Below, in pieces: positions 1 to 5,391 of a stretch of DNA of 5,391 nt; within the stretch, counting starts at the first letter, position 1; every line of letters starts with the position of its first letter. The position numbers were made by a program, and so were the translations under genes. This stretch comes from Gammaproteobacteria bacterium (lineage in GTDB: Bacteria > Pseudomonadota > Gammaproteobacteria > Thiohalomonadales > Thiohalomonadaceae). The notes under the pieces are model-generated. The model was not told the origin of the DNA, made no database searches, and saw nothing but the letters and a program-made list of their open reading frames with translations. The DNA lies in the NCBI GenBank assembly GCA_015232955.1, contig JADFYS010000160.1:1-5391 (forward strand), written 5' to 3'.

Positions 1-49
1 ATCCACCACAGCCCGAGCCGGTGGATGCGCTCCGCTTATCCACCCTACG
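1..49. repeat. Small palindromic dispersed-type repeat (GGTGGAT/ATCCACC), cut by window edge
   Basis: Three copies of one 7-mer alternate in orientation: ATCCACC at 1-7, GGTGGAT at 20-26 and ATCCACC at 38-44, followed by CTACG. The 20-44 part folds as a hairpin (GGTGGAT with ATCCACC, plus an inner GCG at 27-29 with CGC at 33-35). From memory, sequences of the form GTAGGGTGGATAAGC...GCATCCACC occur as interspersed intergenic repeats in many proteobacterial genomes, so I read this as one such element. It lies about 95 nt past the stop of the minus-strand gene. There is no T-run, so a terminator role is not supported. The left boundary is outside the window. Confidence 0.55.
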
Positions 50-144
50 AGGTTTCATCTTCTGGGGACGCAACGACCTTGATGACCGTCCCTTCGCCTC
101 AAAATCTTCGCAAGACGAACATAGCATCTTATCAAGCGGATAGG

Positions 145-960
145 TTAAAAGATCTTCTTCTTTAGGTGCAGGTTGAGTTGATTGAGAAGAGAGCCCTTCT
201 TCTTCTCTTCCGCCTCTGCCGCTTCGCGTGCCAGAGACTCTGCCAGCTCGCGCTCCCGATGTTCCGCCTCTAGCCGAACCTTTTCGCGTAGTGCTTCGCG
301 TGTCGATTCCGAAATTTCAGTGGTGTGGAGGGTCGCTCGCTTGCGCAGGAGGTAGTACCCCAGCTCATCCAGCCACTGCTCATTGACGCGGTCACAGCTG
401 TAGTTGTAGCGTTGAACACCTCCCCGTTCAAAGTTGAGGGTGGAGAGGCGAATCTGCCCACTCTCCATATCGGCGTTAAACTGAAAGATGATGGGGATGA
501 CCACCGTCGCCTGGAGCGTGGCGCCGACAATCGTCTCACTCCGTTTTTCATCCCGCAGCGCCCAGTCAACATACTGAACACCCATCTTCTCAAAAAAGGC
601 CCGCGCCTCATTGGCTGCGGTGATGGGGGTGATGGCAAACTCCCGCTTCTCTGGAAGGCGGCAGAAGAACTGAAGGCGAAGTTCTTTAATCTTTTCGGTG
701 CTATCGACATTAATCTTGTAACCGGACTGATTCAGCCCCTCCAGGGTTCCGATGCCGGGGACAGGGTAGTTGGTGGTGCTGGTGATAGAGGCCTTCTCGA
801 TCTGTTGGATGAGGTCATTAAGATAGTGGTAGATTTTCAGCAGCGCCGGTCTGATTTCAGACTGATAACGGGTCTCTATCGCTGCGAGACGGGCGCGTTC
901 AGCCTCCCGCTTCTGCTCGAGTTCACTCGCTTCACTCTTGAGTTCGTCTAATAGTCCCAT
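145..960 (-). CDS. Hypothetical protein with coiled-coil-like N- and C-terminal segments (271 aa)
   Basis: I do not recognise this protein and assign no function. It starts MGLLDELKSEASELEQKREAE, a charged heptad-like helix (about residues 3-32), and ends in a Glu/Arg/Ala-rich helix (about 216-258) followed by a short lysine-rich amphipathic tail. The middle (about 35-210) looks like a mixed alpha/beta globular domain, with strand-like stretches near 145-185. There is no signal peptide or obvious membrane segment, so it is probably cytoplasmic. The ATG at 958-960 is the first residue of a convincing helix, but no good Shine-Dalgarno precedes it, so translation may be weak or leaderless. It diverges from the nif operon across a 253-bp gap. 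A 208-aa plus-strand frame overlaps it, but the minus-strand product has far more protein-like composition and helical periodicity. Whether it has any link to nitrogen fixation is unknown. The two UAS sites upstream have no matching sigma-54 promoter on its strand. Confidence 0.8.
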   Translation of the reverse strand: MGLLDELKSEASELEQKREAERARLAAIETRYQSEIRPALLKIYHYLNDLIQQIEKASITSTTNYPVPGIGTLEGLNQSGYKINVDSTEKIKELRLQFFCRLPEKREFAITPITAANEARAFFEKMGVQYVDWALRDEKRSETIVGATLQATVVIPIIFQFNADMESGQIRLSTLNFERGGVQRYNYSCDRVNEQWLDELGYYLLRKRATLHTTEISESTREALREKVRLEAEHRERELAESLAREAAEAEEKKKGSLLNQLNLHLKKKIF

Positions 961-1047
961 TGCCGCTAATTCTACAGCACCTGTTTTTGATTTGACTACA
1001 CTTTTTTTGCAGCATCTCTCATCTTAATGATGGGTTTGCGCTCCTTT

Positions 1048-1063
1048 TGTCGTATAGGCAACA
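1048..1063 (+). promoter_or_regulatory. NifA upstream activator sequence 1 (distal)
   Basis: TGT at 1048-1050 and ACA at 1061-1063 are separated by exactly 10 bases, with T at the fifth spacer position, so the site fits the extended NifA consensus TGT-N4-T-N5-ACA. Its centre is about 143 bp upstream of the predicted nifV transcription start, inside the usual range for NifA sites. Binding is inferred from the match and the nif context. Confidence 0.8.
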
Positions 1064-1090
1064 GAGTGCTTTTGGCGGTAAAGAAATAGC

Positions 1091-1106
1091 TGTAGCATCT
1101 ACGACA
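1091..1106 (+). promoter_or_regulatory. NifA upstream activator sequence 2 (proximal)
   Basis: TGT at 1091-1093 and ACA at 1104-1106 flank a 10-base spacer with T at its fifth position, a second perfect match to TGT-N4-T-N5-ACA. Its centre is 43 bp (about four helical turns) from the distal site and about 100 bp upstream of the predicted start point. Both sites therefore face the same side of the helix, which suits cooperative NifA binding. Confidence 0.8.
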
Positions 1107-1172
1107 ATCTGCGTTGGTCTATTGTATGAAATTTCAATAATATTAATTAGATAATATATTTTTCTCAATGGG

Positions 1173-1188
1173 TGGCATATGCTTTGCA
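1173..1188 (+). promoter_or_regulatory. Sigma-54 (RpoN) -24/-12 promoter of the nifV operon
   Basis: TGGCATATGCTTTGCA matches the sigma-54 consensus TGGCAC-N5-TTGCA: the GG doublet is at 1174-1175, the GC doublet at 1186-1187, and the spacing is the required one. Taking the C at 1187 as -12 puts the transcription start near 1199, about 15 nt before the nifV ATG at 1214 and immediately before its Shine-Dalgarno. The leader is thus extremely short. This promoter lies inside the longer GTG-started nifV frame, which argues against that start. Together with the two NifA sites it predicts induction under nitrogen limitation and low oxygen, by family knowledge of NifA. Confidence 0.92.
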
Positions 1189-1200
1189 CTCCCCTGGGGA

Positions 1201-1208
1201 AAAGGAGA
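1201..1208 (+). promoter_or_regulatory. Strong Shine-Dalgarno that fixes the nifV start
   Basis: AAAGGAGA, with core AGGAG at 1203-1207, sits 6 nt before the ATG at 1214. It is the best ribosome binding site near the gene. It selects this ATG over the GTG at 1172, which would add 14 residues outside the conserved family N-terminus and lies upstream of the predicted start of transcription. Confidence 0.85.
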
Positions 1209-1213
1209 TCTCC

Positions 1214-2368
1214 ATGCAATCCAGTCCACAAAAAGTCACCATTAACGACACCACCCTCCGTGACGGCGAGCAGTCAGCCGGGGTCTCGTTTTCACTTGAG
1301 GAGAAGATCGCCATCGCGGTCGAGCTGGACTCACTCGGTGTACAGGAGCTGGAGGTAGGGATTCCGGCAATGGGAGAGGAGGAGCGGGAGTCGATTCGAG
1401 CAGTTGCCGCCAATGTCCCCTCTTCCAAACTAATGGTGTGGTGTCGGATGCATAGTGGTGATATCGCCTCTTGCCGTGATCTTGGCGTGGCGCGTATTGA
1501 CCTCTCAATCCCGGTATCTGATCAGCAGATCGCCCACAAACTGGGGCGGAGTCGGCAGTGGGTACTGCAGCAGATTCGGGATCGAATTGCAGAGGCGGAG
1601 TCTCTTGGGCTAGAGATCTGTGTCGGTGGCGAGGACGCCTCGCGCGCTGATCCCGAGTTCTTATGGCAGGTGGTGGCGGCTGCAGAGGAGGCGGGTGCTG
1701 CCCGTTTCCGTTTTGCCGACACAGTGGGCATTCTCGACCCTTTTCGGACCTATGAGCTTTTTCGTGACCTGCGGGCGATGAGTGATCTTGAGCTGGAGAT
1801 GCACGCCCACGACGATCTGGGGTTGGCGACAGCCAATACCCTCGCAGCCGTCCGTGGTGGCGCGACCCATGTCAACACCACGGTTCACGGTCTGGGTGAA
1901 CGGGCGGGTAACGCTGCACTGGAAGAGGTGGTGATGGGGTTGCGCAAGTTTTTCGGTTCAGGTTATGAGATTGAGATGCAGCGTTTCGAGACCGTTTCCA
2001 CTCTGGTAGAGGCGGCATCCGGGCGGAAGGTGAGTTGGCAGAAGAGTCTGGTAGGTGCCGGCGTATTCACCCATGAAGCGGGGATCCATGTCGATGGCCT
2101 GCTCAAGGATCTGCAAAACTATCAGGGGGTGGATCCCGCAGAGTTGGGTCGGCAGCACGAGATTATTCTCGGAAAACATTCAGGAAGACACTCGGTAATT
2201 CAGGCCTACACCGATCTCGGACTAAATTTGACCCGCAATCAGGCCGAAGCCCTGCTTCTTCAGGTGCGAGAACATGTGGTCGCGACCAAAACCGCACCGC
2301 AACTCTCCGATCTTCGTCGGTTTTATGTTGAGATGAACCAGAGAAGAGCAGTATGGGATCAGCAGTAG
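1214..2368 (+). CDS. nifV: Homocitrate synthase NifV
   Basis: Condenses acetyl-CoA with 2-oxoglutarate to give (R)-homocitrate, the organic ligand of the nitrogenase FeMo-cofactor; cytoplasmic. The 384-aa protein has the usual NifV length. It shows the DRE-TIM metallolyase/alpha-IPM synthase features: NDTTLRDGEQSAGV at residues 11-24 (Arg16, Asp17 and Asp12 of the active site), a VGGEDASR segment at 137-144, the HAHDDLG signature at 197-203 with metal-binding His197 and His199, GERAGNAALEE at 228-238 with the metal-ligand Asn233, and HEAGIHVDG at 287-295. The sequence alone does not fully separate homocitrate synthase from isopropylmalate synthase. The cysE-nifW-nifZ-nifM neighbourhood, and the shortness (no roughly 100-aa LeuA regulatory domain), decide for NifV. 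The start at 1214 is set by the Shine-Dalgarno and by the promoter just upstream. Its last 16 nt overlap cysE. It is the first gene of the operon, driven by a NifA/sigma-54 promoter. Confidence 0.95.
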   Translation: MQSSPQKVTINDTTLRDGEQSAGVSFSLEEKIAIAVELDSLGVQELEVGIPAMGEEERESIRAVAANVPSSKLMVWCRMHSGDIASCRDLGVARIDLSIPVSDQQIAHKLGRSRQWVLQQIRDRIAEAESLGLEICVGGEDASRADPEFLWQVVAAAEEAGAARFRFADTVGILDPFRTYELFRDLRAMSDLELEMHAHDDLGLATANTLAAVRGGATHVNTTVHGLGERAGNAALEEVVMGLRKFFGSGYEIEMQRFETVSTLVEAASGRKVSWQKSLVGAGVFTHEAGIHVDGLLKDLQNYQGVDPAELGRQHEIILGKHSGRHSVIQAYTDLGLNLTRNQAEALLLQVREHVVATKTAPQLSDLRRFYVEMNQRRAVWDQQ

Positions 2369-3165
2369 AAGAGGTAGTGGAGTCTCCCCTCAATGAGGAG
2401 AAGCAGAGCGAACTACGCCCCTCTCTCAGAGCGCTTATAGGCGATGATATTCGCTGTGTCTTTCATCGAGATCCGGCGGCACGGAACCGGCTAGAGGTGA
2501 TGACCACCTATCCCGGCGTCCATGCGGTGGTACTCTATCGCTTGGCACACCGTCTCTGGCAGTGGGGTTGGCGCTATCTTCCCCGACTGATCTCCTATAT
2601 TGGCCGAATCTGGACCAGTATTGATATCCATCCCGGGGCGCAAATAGGAAGGAGATTTTTTATTGACCACGGTGCAGGGGTGGTCATCGGTGAGACCGCA
2701 GAGGTGGGAGATGATGTCACCCTCTATCACGGAGTGACCCTGGGTGGCGTCACCTGGAACCGGGGAAAGCGTCACCCAACCCTTGAAGATGGGGTGGTGG
2801 TTGGGGCAGGCGCGAAGATTCTGGGGCCGATCACCATTGGCCGTCAGGCGCGGGTTGGAGCGAACTCGGTGGTGATCTCATCAGTGCGCGCCGGTGAGAC
2901 CGTGGTCGGAATCCCCGGAAAGGCGGTGCAGGCGAAACAGGCGCGTGTTGCCGATAACGGCGATATTAACCTCGATCACCACCTTATCCCCGATCCCGTG
3001 GCCGAGGCGGTAGGGTGTCTCCTCGATCGTATCCGCCAGCTTGAGACCGAGGTCTCTCGTCTCAACGCCTCGGAAGAGACGCTTCATCGGGAAGAGGAGT
3101 GCGGATCGTGTCAGGCGATTCAGCTCTGTGAAACAGCTCATGCTGAAACAGCACAAGGGGGGTAA
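2353..3165 (+). CDS. cysE: Serine O-acetyltransferase, nif-associated CysE
   Basis: Transfers acetyl from acetyl-CoA to L-serine to form O-acetylserine, the precursor of cysteine; in nif clusters it is thought to boost cysteine for Fe-S cluster synthesis. The 270-aa protein has an N-terminal helical part (about 21-85, including the DPAARNRLEV segment at 40-49) and then the left-handed beta-helix hexapeptide domain (about 90-192). Visible active-site elements are DIHPGAQIG at 91-99 (Asp91), DHGAGVVIGET at 105-115 (catalytic His106), GVTLGG at 127-132 and KRHP at 139-142 (His141). It is the short-N-terminus type, because the beta-helix starts near residue 90 rather than about 140 as in E. coli CysE. 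It compensates with an unusually long tail of about 78 residues that has a helical stretch (220-247) and a Cys250-x2-Cys253-x5-Cys259 cluster. The ATG lies inside nifV (16-nt overlap, translational coupling) behind a modest GAGAAGAG. An alternative GTG at 2377 has too close a Shine-Dalgarno. Confidence 0.94.
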   Translation: MGSAVEEVVESPLNEEKQSELRPSLRALIGDDIRCVFHRDPAARNRLEVMTTYPGVHAVVLYRLAHRLWQWGWRYLPRLISYIGRIWTSIDIHPGAQIGRRFFIDHGAGVVIGETAEVGDDVTLYHGVTLGGVTWNRGKRHPTLEDGVVVGAGAKILGPITIGRQARVGANSVVISSVRAGETVVGIPGKAVQAKQARVADNGDINLDHHLIPDPVAEAVGCLLDRIRQLETEVSRLNASEETLHREEECGSCQAIQLCETAHAETAQGG

Positions 3166-3167
3166 CG

Positions 3168-3686
3168 GTGGCGGCTGATCTCCAGGACTTTGATGCGGAA
3201 TCGATCTACTTTGAACAGCCGTTAGAGGAGGAGGCGCAGCGCTGCATCGAACGATCTGCAGAGGCCTACGGAAGCAAAAAGGGGGAGAGTCAGCTGCTGC
3301 GTGCCTATTTCCTCGCACCGGAACACCCGGTGGTCCTTGTTGCCCTCTACCGTTACTACTTTTACCAGCACCGACTTGACGACGCACTGCGCGTCGCCGA
3401 GCGTGTCCTGACCCTCTATGCCGCAAAGCTGAAACTACCCTCCGACTGGCGCGAGCTGTCGCCGGAACATCTGGGCAGTGTAGCGATGGCCTCGATCACC
3501 ACGCTCCGTTTTTACCTTCATGCCCTGAAGGGGGCGGGCTGTATTGAGTTGAGATTGGGAGAGTATGACACCGCTCTCGCTCGTCTAGAGCGGGTGGCGG
3601 CGGTTGATGAGAGTGATCGTCTCGGTGCCGGGGCGCTGCTGGAGGTGACCCGCGCGGCGCTGAATGAAAAACAAACACAAATGTAG
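3168..3686 (+). CDS. TPR-like hypothetical protein of the nif operon (172 aa)
   Basis: I know no established function. From memory, an uncharacterised ORF also occupies the cysE1-nifW gap in Azotobacter, so this may be its counterpart; I cannot verify that. The protein is all-helical in appearance. Two helix-turn-helix segments resemble tetratricopeptide repeats: about 53-83 (HPVVLVALYRYYFYQHRLDDAL and following helix) and, more clearly, about 116-149, where AGCIELRLGEYDTALARLER has the TPR pattern of small residue, Leu-Gly-x-Tyr and Ala-Leu. The N-terminal 20 residues are acidic. There is no signal peptide or membrane segment, so it is presumably a cytoplasmic protein-binding scaffold or chaperone-like factor (inference). 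It starts with GTG only 2 nt after the cysE stop, behind a strong AAGGGGGG at 3155-3162, so it is clearly part of the operon. NifW starts 23 nt after it ends. Confidence 0.86.
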   Translation: MAADLQDFDAESIYFEQPLEEEAQRCIERSAEAYGSKKGESQLLRAYFLAPEHPVVLVALYRYYFYQHRLDDALRVAERVLTLYAAKLKLPSDWRELSPEHLGSVAMASITTLRFYLHALKGAGCIELRLGEYDTALARLERVAAVDESDRLGAGALLEVTRAALNEKQTQM

Positions 3687-3709
3687 GTTTTAATACAAGG
3701 GAGAGAGGA

Positions 3710-4039
3710 ATGAGTGTAAGCGAGTTTGATCTGGATCTGAGCGAGCTGAGTAGCGCAGAAGAGTTTCTGGACTATTTTGAGATTGAGTATGACCCCAGAG
3801 TGGTCTATGTCAACCGGCTCCATATCCTGCAGCGGTTTCATGACTATCTGGAAGAGAAAGGTGAGGCGACAGGAGAGACAGATGAGGTACGGCGTAACCA
3901 TTACGCCACTCTCTTGCTTCAGGCGTATCACGATTTTGTCGAATCGAGTGCGCAGCGGGAGAAGGTATTTAAGGTATTTAAGATGAATGAGCCACAGGTG
4001 ACAGTGGTTCCGGTCGATGGCATGATTCAGAGGCTGTAA
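3710..4039 (+). CDS. nifW: Nitrogenase-stabilizing/protective protein NifW
   Basis: NifW interacts with the MoFe protein (NifDK) and is linked to its full activity and oxygen protection or maturation; cytoplasmic. The 109-aa length is normal for the family. Recognisable elements are ELSSAEEFLDYF at 12-23, YDPRVVYVNRLHILQRFHDYL spanning 27-47 (the most conserved block), AYHDFVESSAQREKVFKVFK at 72-91, and a short C-terminal strand region, QVTVVPVDG, at 96-104. The start is an ATG with AAGGGAG at 3697-3703, 6 nt upstream, a strong site. An exact tandem 9-mer (AAGGTATTT at 3962-3970 and 3971-3979) encodes KVFKVF inside the conserved block. NifZ begins 4 nt after the stop, and the gene is co-transcribed with its neighbours. 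Confidence 0.95.
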   Translation: MSVSEFDLDLSELSSAEEFLDYFEIEYDPRVVYVNRLHILQRFHDYLEEKGEATGETDEVRRNHYATLLLQAYHDFVESSAQREKVFKVFKMNEPQVTVVPVDGMIQRL

Positions 4040-4043
4040 GCAG

Positions 4044-4496
4044 GTGATCCCGAAATATCAGTACGGGGACGCGGTGCGGGTAACCCGCAATATCCGTAAT
4101 GACGGCACCTATCCCGGAAGGGATAAGGGTGAGCTGCTCATCCGTAGGGGTAGTGTCGGTTATGTGCGTGATGTCGGGACCTTTCTTCAGGATCAGTTGA
4201 TCTACACCGTCGATTATATGGAGAGCGGATTAATGGTGGGGTGTCGCGAGCAAGAGCTGCAGCCGGAGAGTGATCCCTGGATCCCGACCCGGTTTGAGTT
4301 CCATGATCGCGTCACTCCCACGGTTACACTGGCGGTCGATGGTGAGGTGATCGCCTCTCCCGGAGATGGAGGGGAGATCGAGAAGGTGCTGCGAGAAGAG
4401 GAGGGGGGACCCCTCTACCATGTCCGTTTTAATGGGCGGGTGCTGTTGGTGGCGGAGAACTCACTGGAGCCATTGGCAAGGGAGGAGCGGGTGTGA
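4044..4496 (+). CDS. nifZ: NifZ, MoFe protein P-cluster maturation factor
   Basis: NifZ assists formation of the second P-cluster of the MoFe protein in Azotobacter (family knowledge). The 150-aa product starts IPKYQYGDAVRVTRNIRNDG, the family N-terminus, and carries the conserved RRGSVGYVRDVGTFLQDQ block at 34-51, VGCREQEL at 65-72 and PWIPTRFEFHDRV at 78-90. The fold is predicted to be small beta-barrel (SH3-like) from its glycine/valine strand pattern. Residues about 85-144 look like a second, diverged copy of residues about 5-74. The start is GTG at 4044, 4 nt after the nifW stop, with only a weak AGAGG about 10 nt upstream, so translation probably depends on coupling from nifW. Its TGA overlaps the nifM GTG by 4 nt (GTGA). 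Confidence 0.94.
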   Translation: MIPKYQYGDAVRVTRNIRNDGTYPGRDKGELLIRRGSVGYVRDVGTFLQDQLIYTVDYMESGLMVGCREQELQPESDPWIPTRFEFHDRVTPTVTLAVDGEVIASPGDGGEIEKVLREEEGGPLYHVRFNGRVLLVAENSLEPLAREERV

Positions 4497-5347
4497 GTGG
4501 TGACCGTGATCAAGGTGAAGAGGTGCAGGCTGCGCTGCAGTACCATCGACTCCGTCACGCCCTTGCTGAGTTTCAAAAAGGGTTCTACCTCCTGACCGGG
4601 GAGGAGCAGAAGCGGGTTGAGGCCAAAGCGGGTCAGAGCTTTCAGCTGGAGTCAAAGGTGATCTCCTCTTCAGAAGCGGCGGTGGTCTATATCTCTGAGC
4701 AGCAGTTGACAGAGGCGGTTGCCGAGGTGGAGGGGCGCTATGAGAGCCATACCGATTTTGTCGCAGATCTTGAGGCCAATGGGCTGAGTGAGAGCCTCTT
4801 GCGTCAGGCGCTCTATCGTGAGCTGCTGTTTGATGGTGTACTCCAACGCATTGGCGCTCAATCTGCTGAGGTGACCGATGATGAGGTGCGCAGCTACCAT
4901 GAGGCGCACCCCGAGAAGTTTCATCTTCCACAGCGGCGACTTGCGCGCCATATCTTGATCACCGTCAACAACGACTACCCTGAAAACAGCGAGGTGCAGG
5001 CACGGCAAAGGCTGGAGGAGATCGCCACTCGCCTCGGATCTGAACCGGATCAGTTTGCGCAATTTGCCAAGAGGTACTCGGAGTGCCCGACGGCGATGGA
5101 GGGGGGTAAGCTGGGCGAGCTCCGTCCGGGACAGCTCTATCCGGAGCTGGATCGAGAGCTGTTCACGATGAGCGAAGGGGCAGTTAGTCCACTGCTCCGG
5201 AGTGAAATCGGCTTCCATCTCCTTTTTTTAGAGAAGATAGTCCCAGAGGCGGTGATCCCGTTCTCCGCCGCGGCGCCCAAGATCCGTCAGCTGCTTCAGC
5301 AGCAGCGACAGCGGGCGCAGCAGAAGCGGTGGATTGCACAGTTGTAA
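4493..5347 (+). CDS. nifM: NifM, parvulin-type peptidyl-prolyl isomerase for Fe protein maturation
   Basis: NifM is required for an active nitrogenase Fe protein (NifH) and is a putative cis-trans prolyl isomerase; no signal peptide is visible, so it acts in the cytoplasm, unlike SurA or PpiD relatives. The 284-aa protein has a helical N-terminal domain (about 10-140, ending in a DDEVRSYHEAHPEKF-type element near 129-143 typical of SurA-like proteins) and a PpiC rotamase domain (about 146-249). Visible parvulin landmarks are ARHILI at 151-156 (His153), the SECPTAMEGGKLGEL loop at 196-210 (Cys198 in the position of the active-site Cys/Asp), and GFHLLFLEKI at 240-249 (His242). A glutamine/arginine-rich helix closes the protein (265-284). 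The GTG start at 4493 overlaps the nifZ stop by 4 nt and follows a strong GGAGGAG at 4481-4487. It is the last gene visible; the operon may continue beyond the window. Confidence 0.94.
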   Translation: MSGDRDQGEEVQAALQYHRLRHALAEFQKGFYLLTGEEQKRVEAKAGQSFQLESKVISSSEAAVVYISEQQLTEAVAEVEGRYESHTDFVADLEANGLSESLLRQALYRELLFDGVLQRIGAQSAEVTDDEVRSYHEAHPEKFHLPQRRLARHILITVNNDYPENSEVQARQRLEEIATRLGSEPDQFAQFAKRYSECPTAMEGGKLGELRPGQLYPELDRELFTMSEGAVSPLLRSEIGFHLLFLEKIVPEAVIPFSAAAPKIRQLLQQQRQRAQQKRWIAQL

Positions 5348-5391
5348 AAGAGCCATCGCTCCCTTTCGCCTCCATTCACTTCACTCTCCGG

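Noticed and set aside
325..951. A 208-aa open frame on the plus strand opposite the minus-strand hypothetical gene
   Set aside because: It lies entirely over the more protein-like minus-strand gene, has low-complexity Val/Gly/Leu content typical of an antisense shadow, and shows no family motif.
961..1010. A possible promoter for the minus-strand gene (TAGTCA-N18-TAGAAT on the minus strand) and a minus-strand sigma-54 element
   Set aside because: The -35/-10 match is poor and would give a leaderless message; no GG-N10-GC arrangement of sigma-54 type is present on that strand.
1172..1213. A GTG at 1172 that would extend NifV by 14 residues
   Set aside because: The sigma-54 promoter occupies 1173-1188 and the predicted transcript starts near 1199, so this codon would not be transcribed. 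The ATG at 1214 has a strong Shine-Dalgarno and fits the family N-terminus.
1019..1231. A 70-aa minus-strand frame across the intergenic region, considered as a transposase remnant or small gene
   Set aside because: It overlaps the promoter and NifA sites, its composition is unremarkable, and I see no transposase or other motif in it.
2881..3426. A 181-aa minus-strand frame opposite cysE and the TPR-like gene
   Set aside because: It spans two well-supported genes on the other strand and is rich in Arg/Pro, the usual look of an antisense shadow in GC-rich DNA.
5348..5391. A terminator after nifM
   Set aside because: The 44 nt present show no hairpin followed by a T-run; the operon may continue beyond the window.

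Overview
The window holds the distal half of a nitrogen-fixation (nif) gene cluster from a proteobacterium, most probably a gammaproteobacterium. The plus-strand order is nifV, cysE, a small TPR-like gene, nifW, nifZ, nifM. This resembles the nifV-cysE1-nifW-nifZ-nifM arrangement of Azotobacter-type clusters, and nifM is largely a gammaproteobacterial nif gene. Genus cannot be read from the sequence alone; free-living or sulfur-oxidising gammaproteobacteria are plausible hosts (inference).

Layout. Positions 1-49 carry a GGTGGAT/ATCCACC inverted-repeat element of the small dispersed palindromic kind, cut by the window edge. Positions 145-960 hold a minus-strand gene of unknown function with coiled-coil-like ends. 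The 961-1213 intergenic region is the control region of the nif operon. It has two perfect NifA-type upstream activator sites (TGT-N4-T-N5-ACA) 43 bp apart, an AT-rich spacer, and a textbook sigma-54 -24/-12 promoter whose predicted start point lies about 15 nt before the nifV ATG. Positions 1214-5347 are six tightly packed genes (overlaps of 16 and 4 nt, gaps of 2 to 23 nt) that look like one transcript with translational coupling. Only 44 nt remain after nifM, and I see no terminator in them.

How the genes fit together. NifV makes homocitrate, the organic ligand of the FeMo-cofactor. CysE makes O-acetylserine and so raises cysteine supply for the heavy Fe-S cluster demand. NifW and NifZ help MoFe protein maturation, and NifM is the parvulin-type isomerase needed for Fe protein (NifH) maturation. 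The TPR-like protein between cysE and nifW is of unknown function but is embedded in this maturation operon. Unlike clusters where nifV follows nifU and nifS on one transcript, nifV here is the first gene after its own NifA/sigma-54 control region.

I see no evidence of a wholly new system. The best leads are the compact double-UAS promoter, the TPR-like ORF, the long cysteine-bearing tail on CysE, a possible internal duplication in NifZ, and the unidentified divergent gene.
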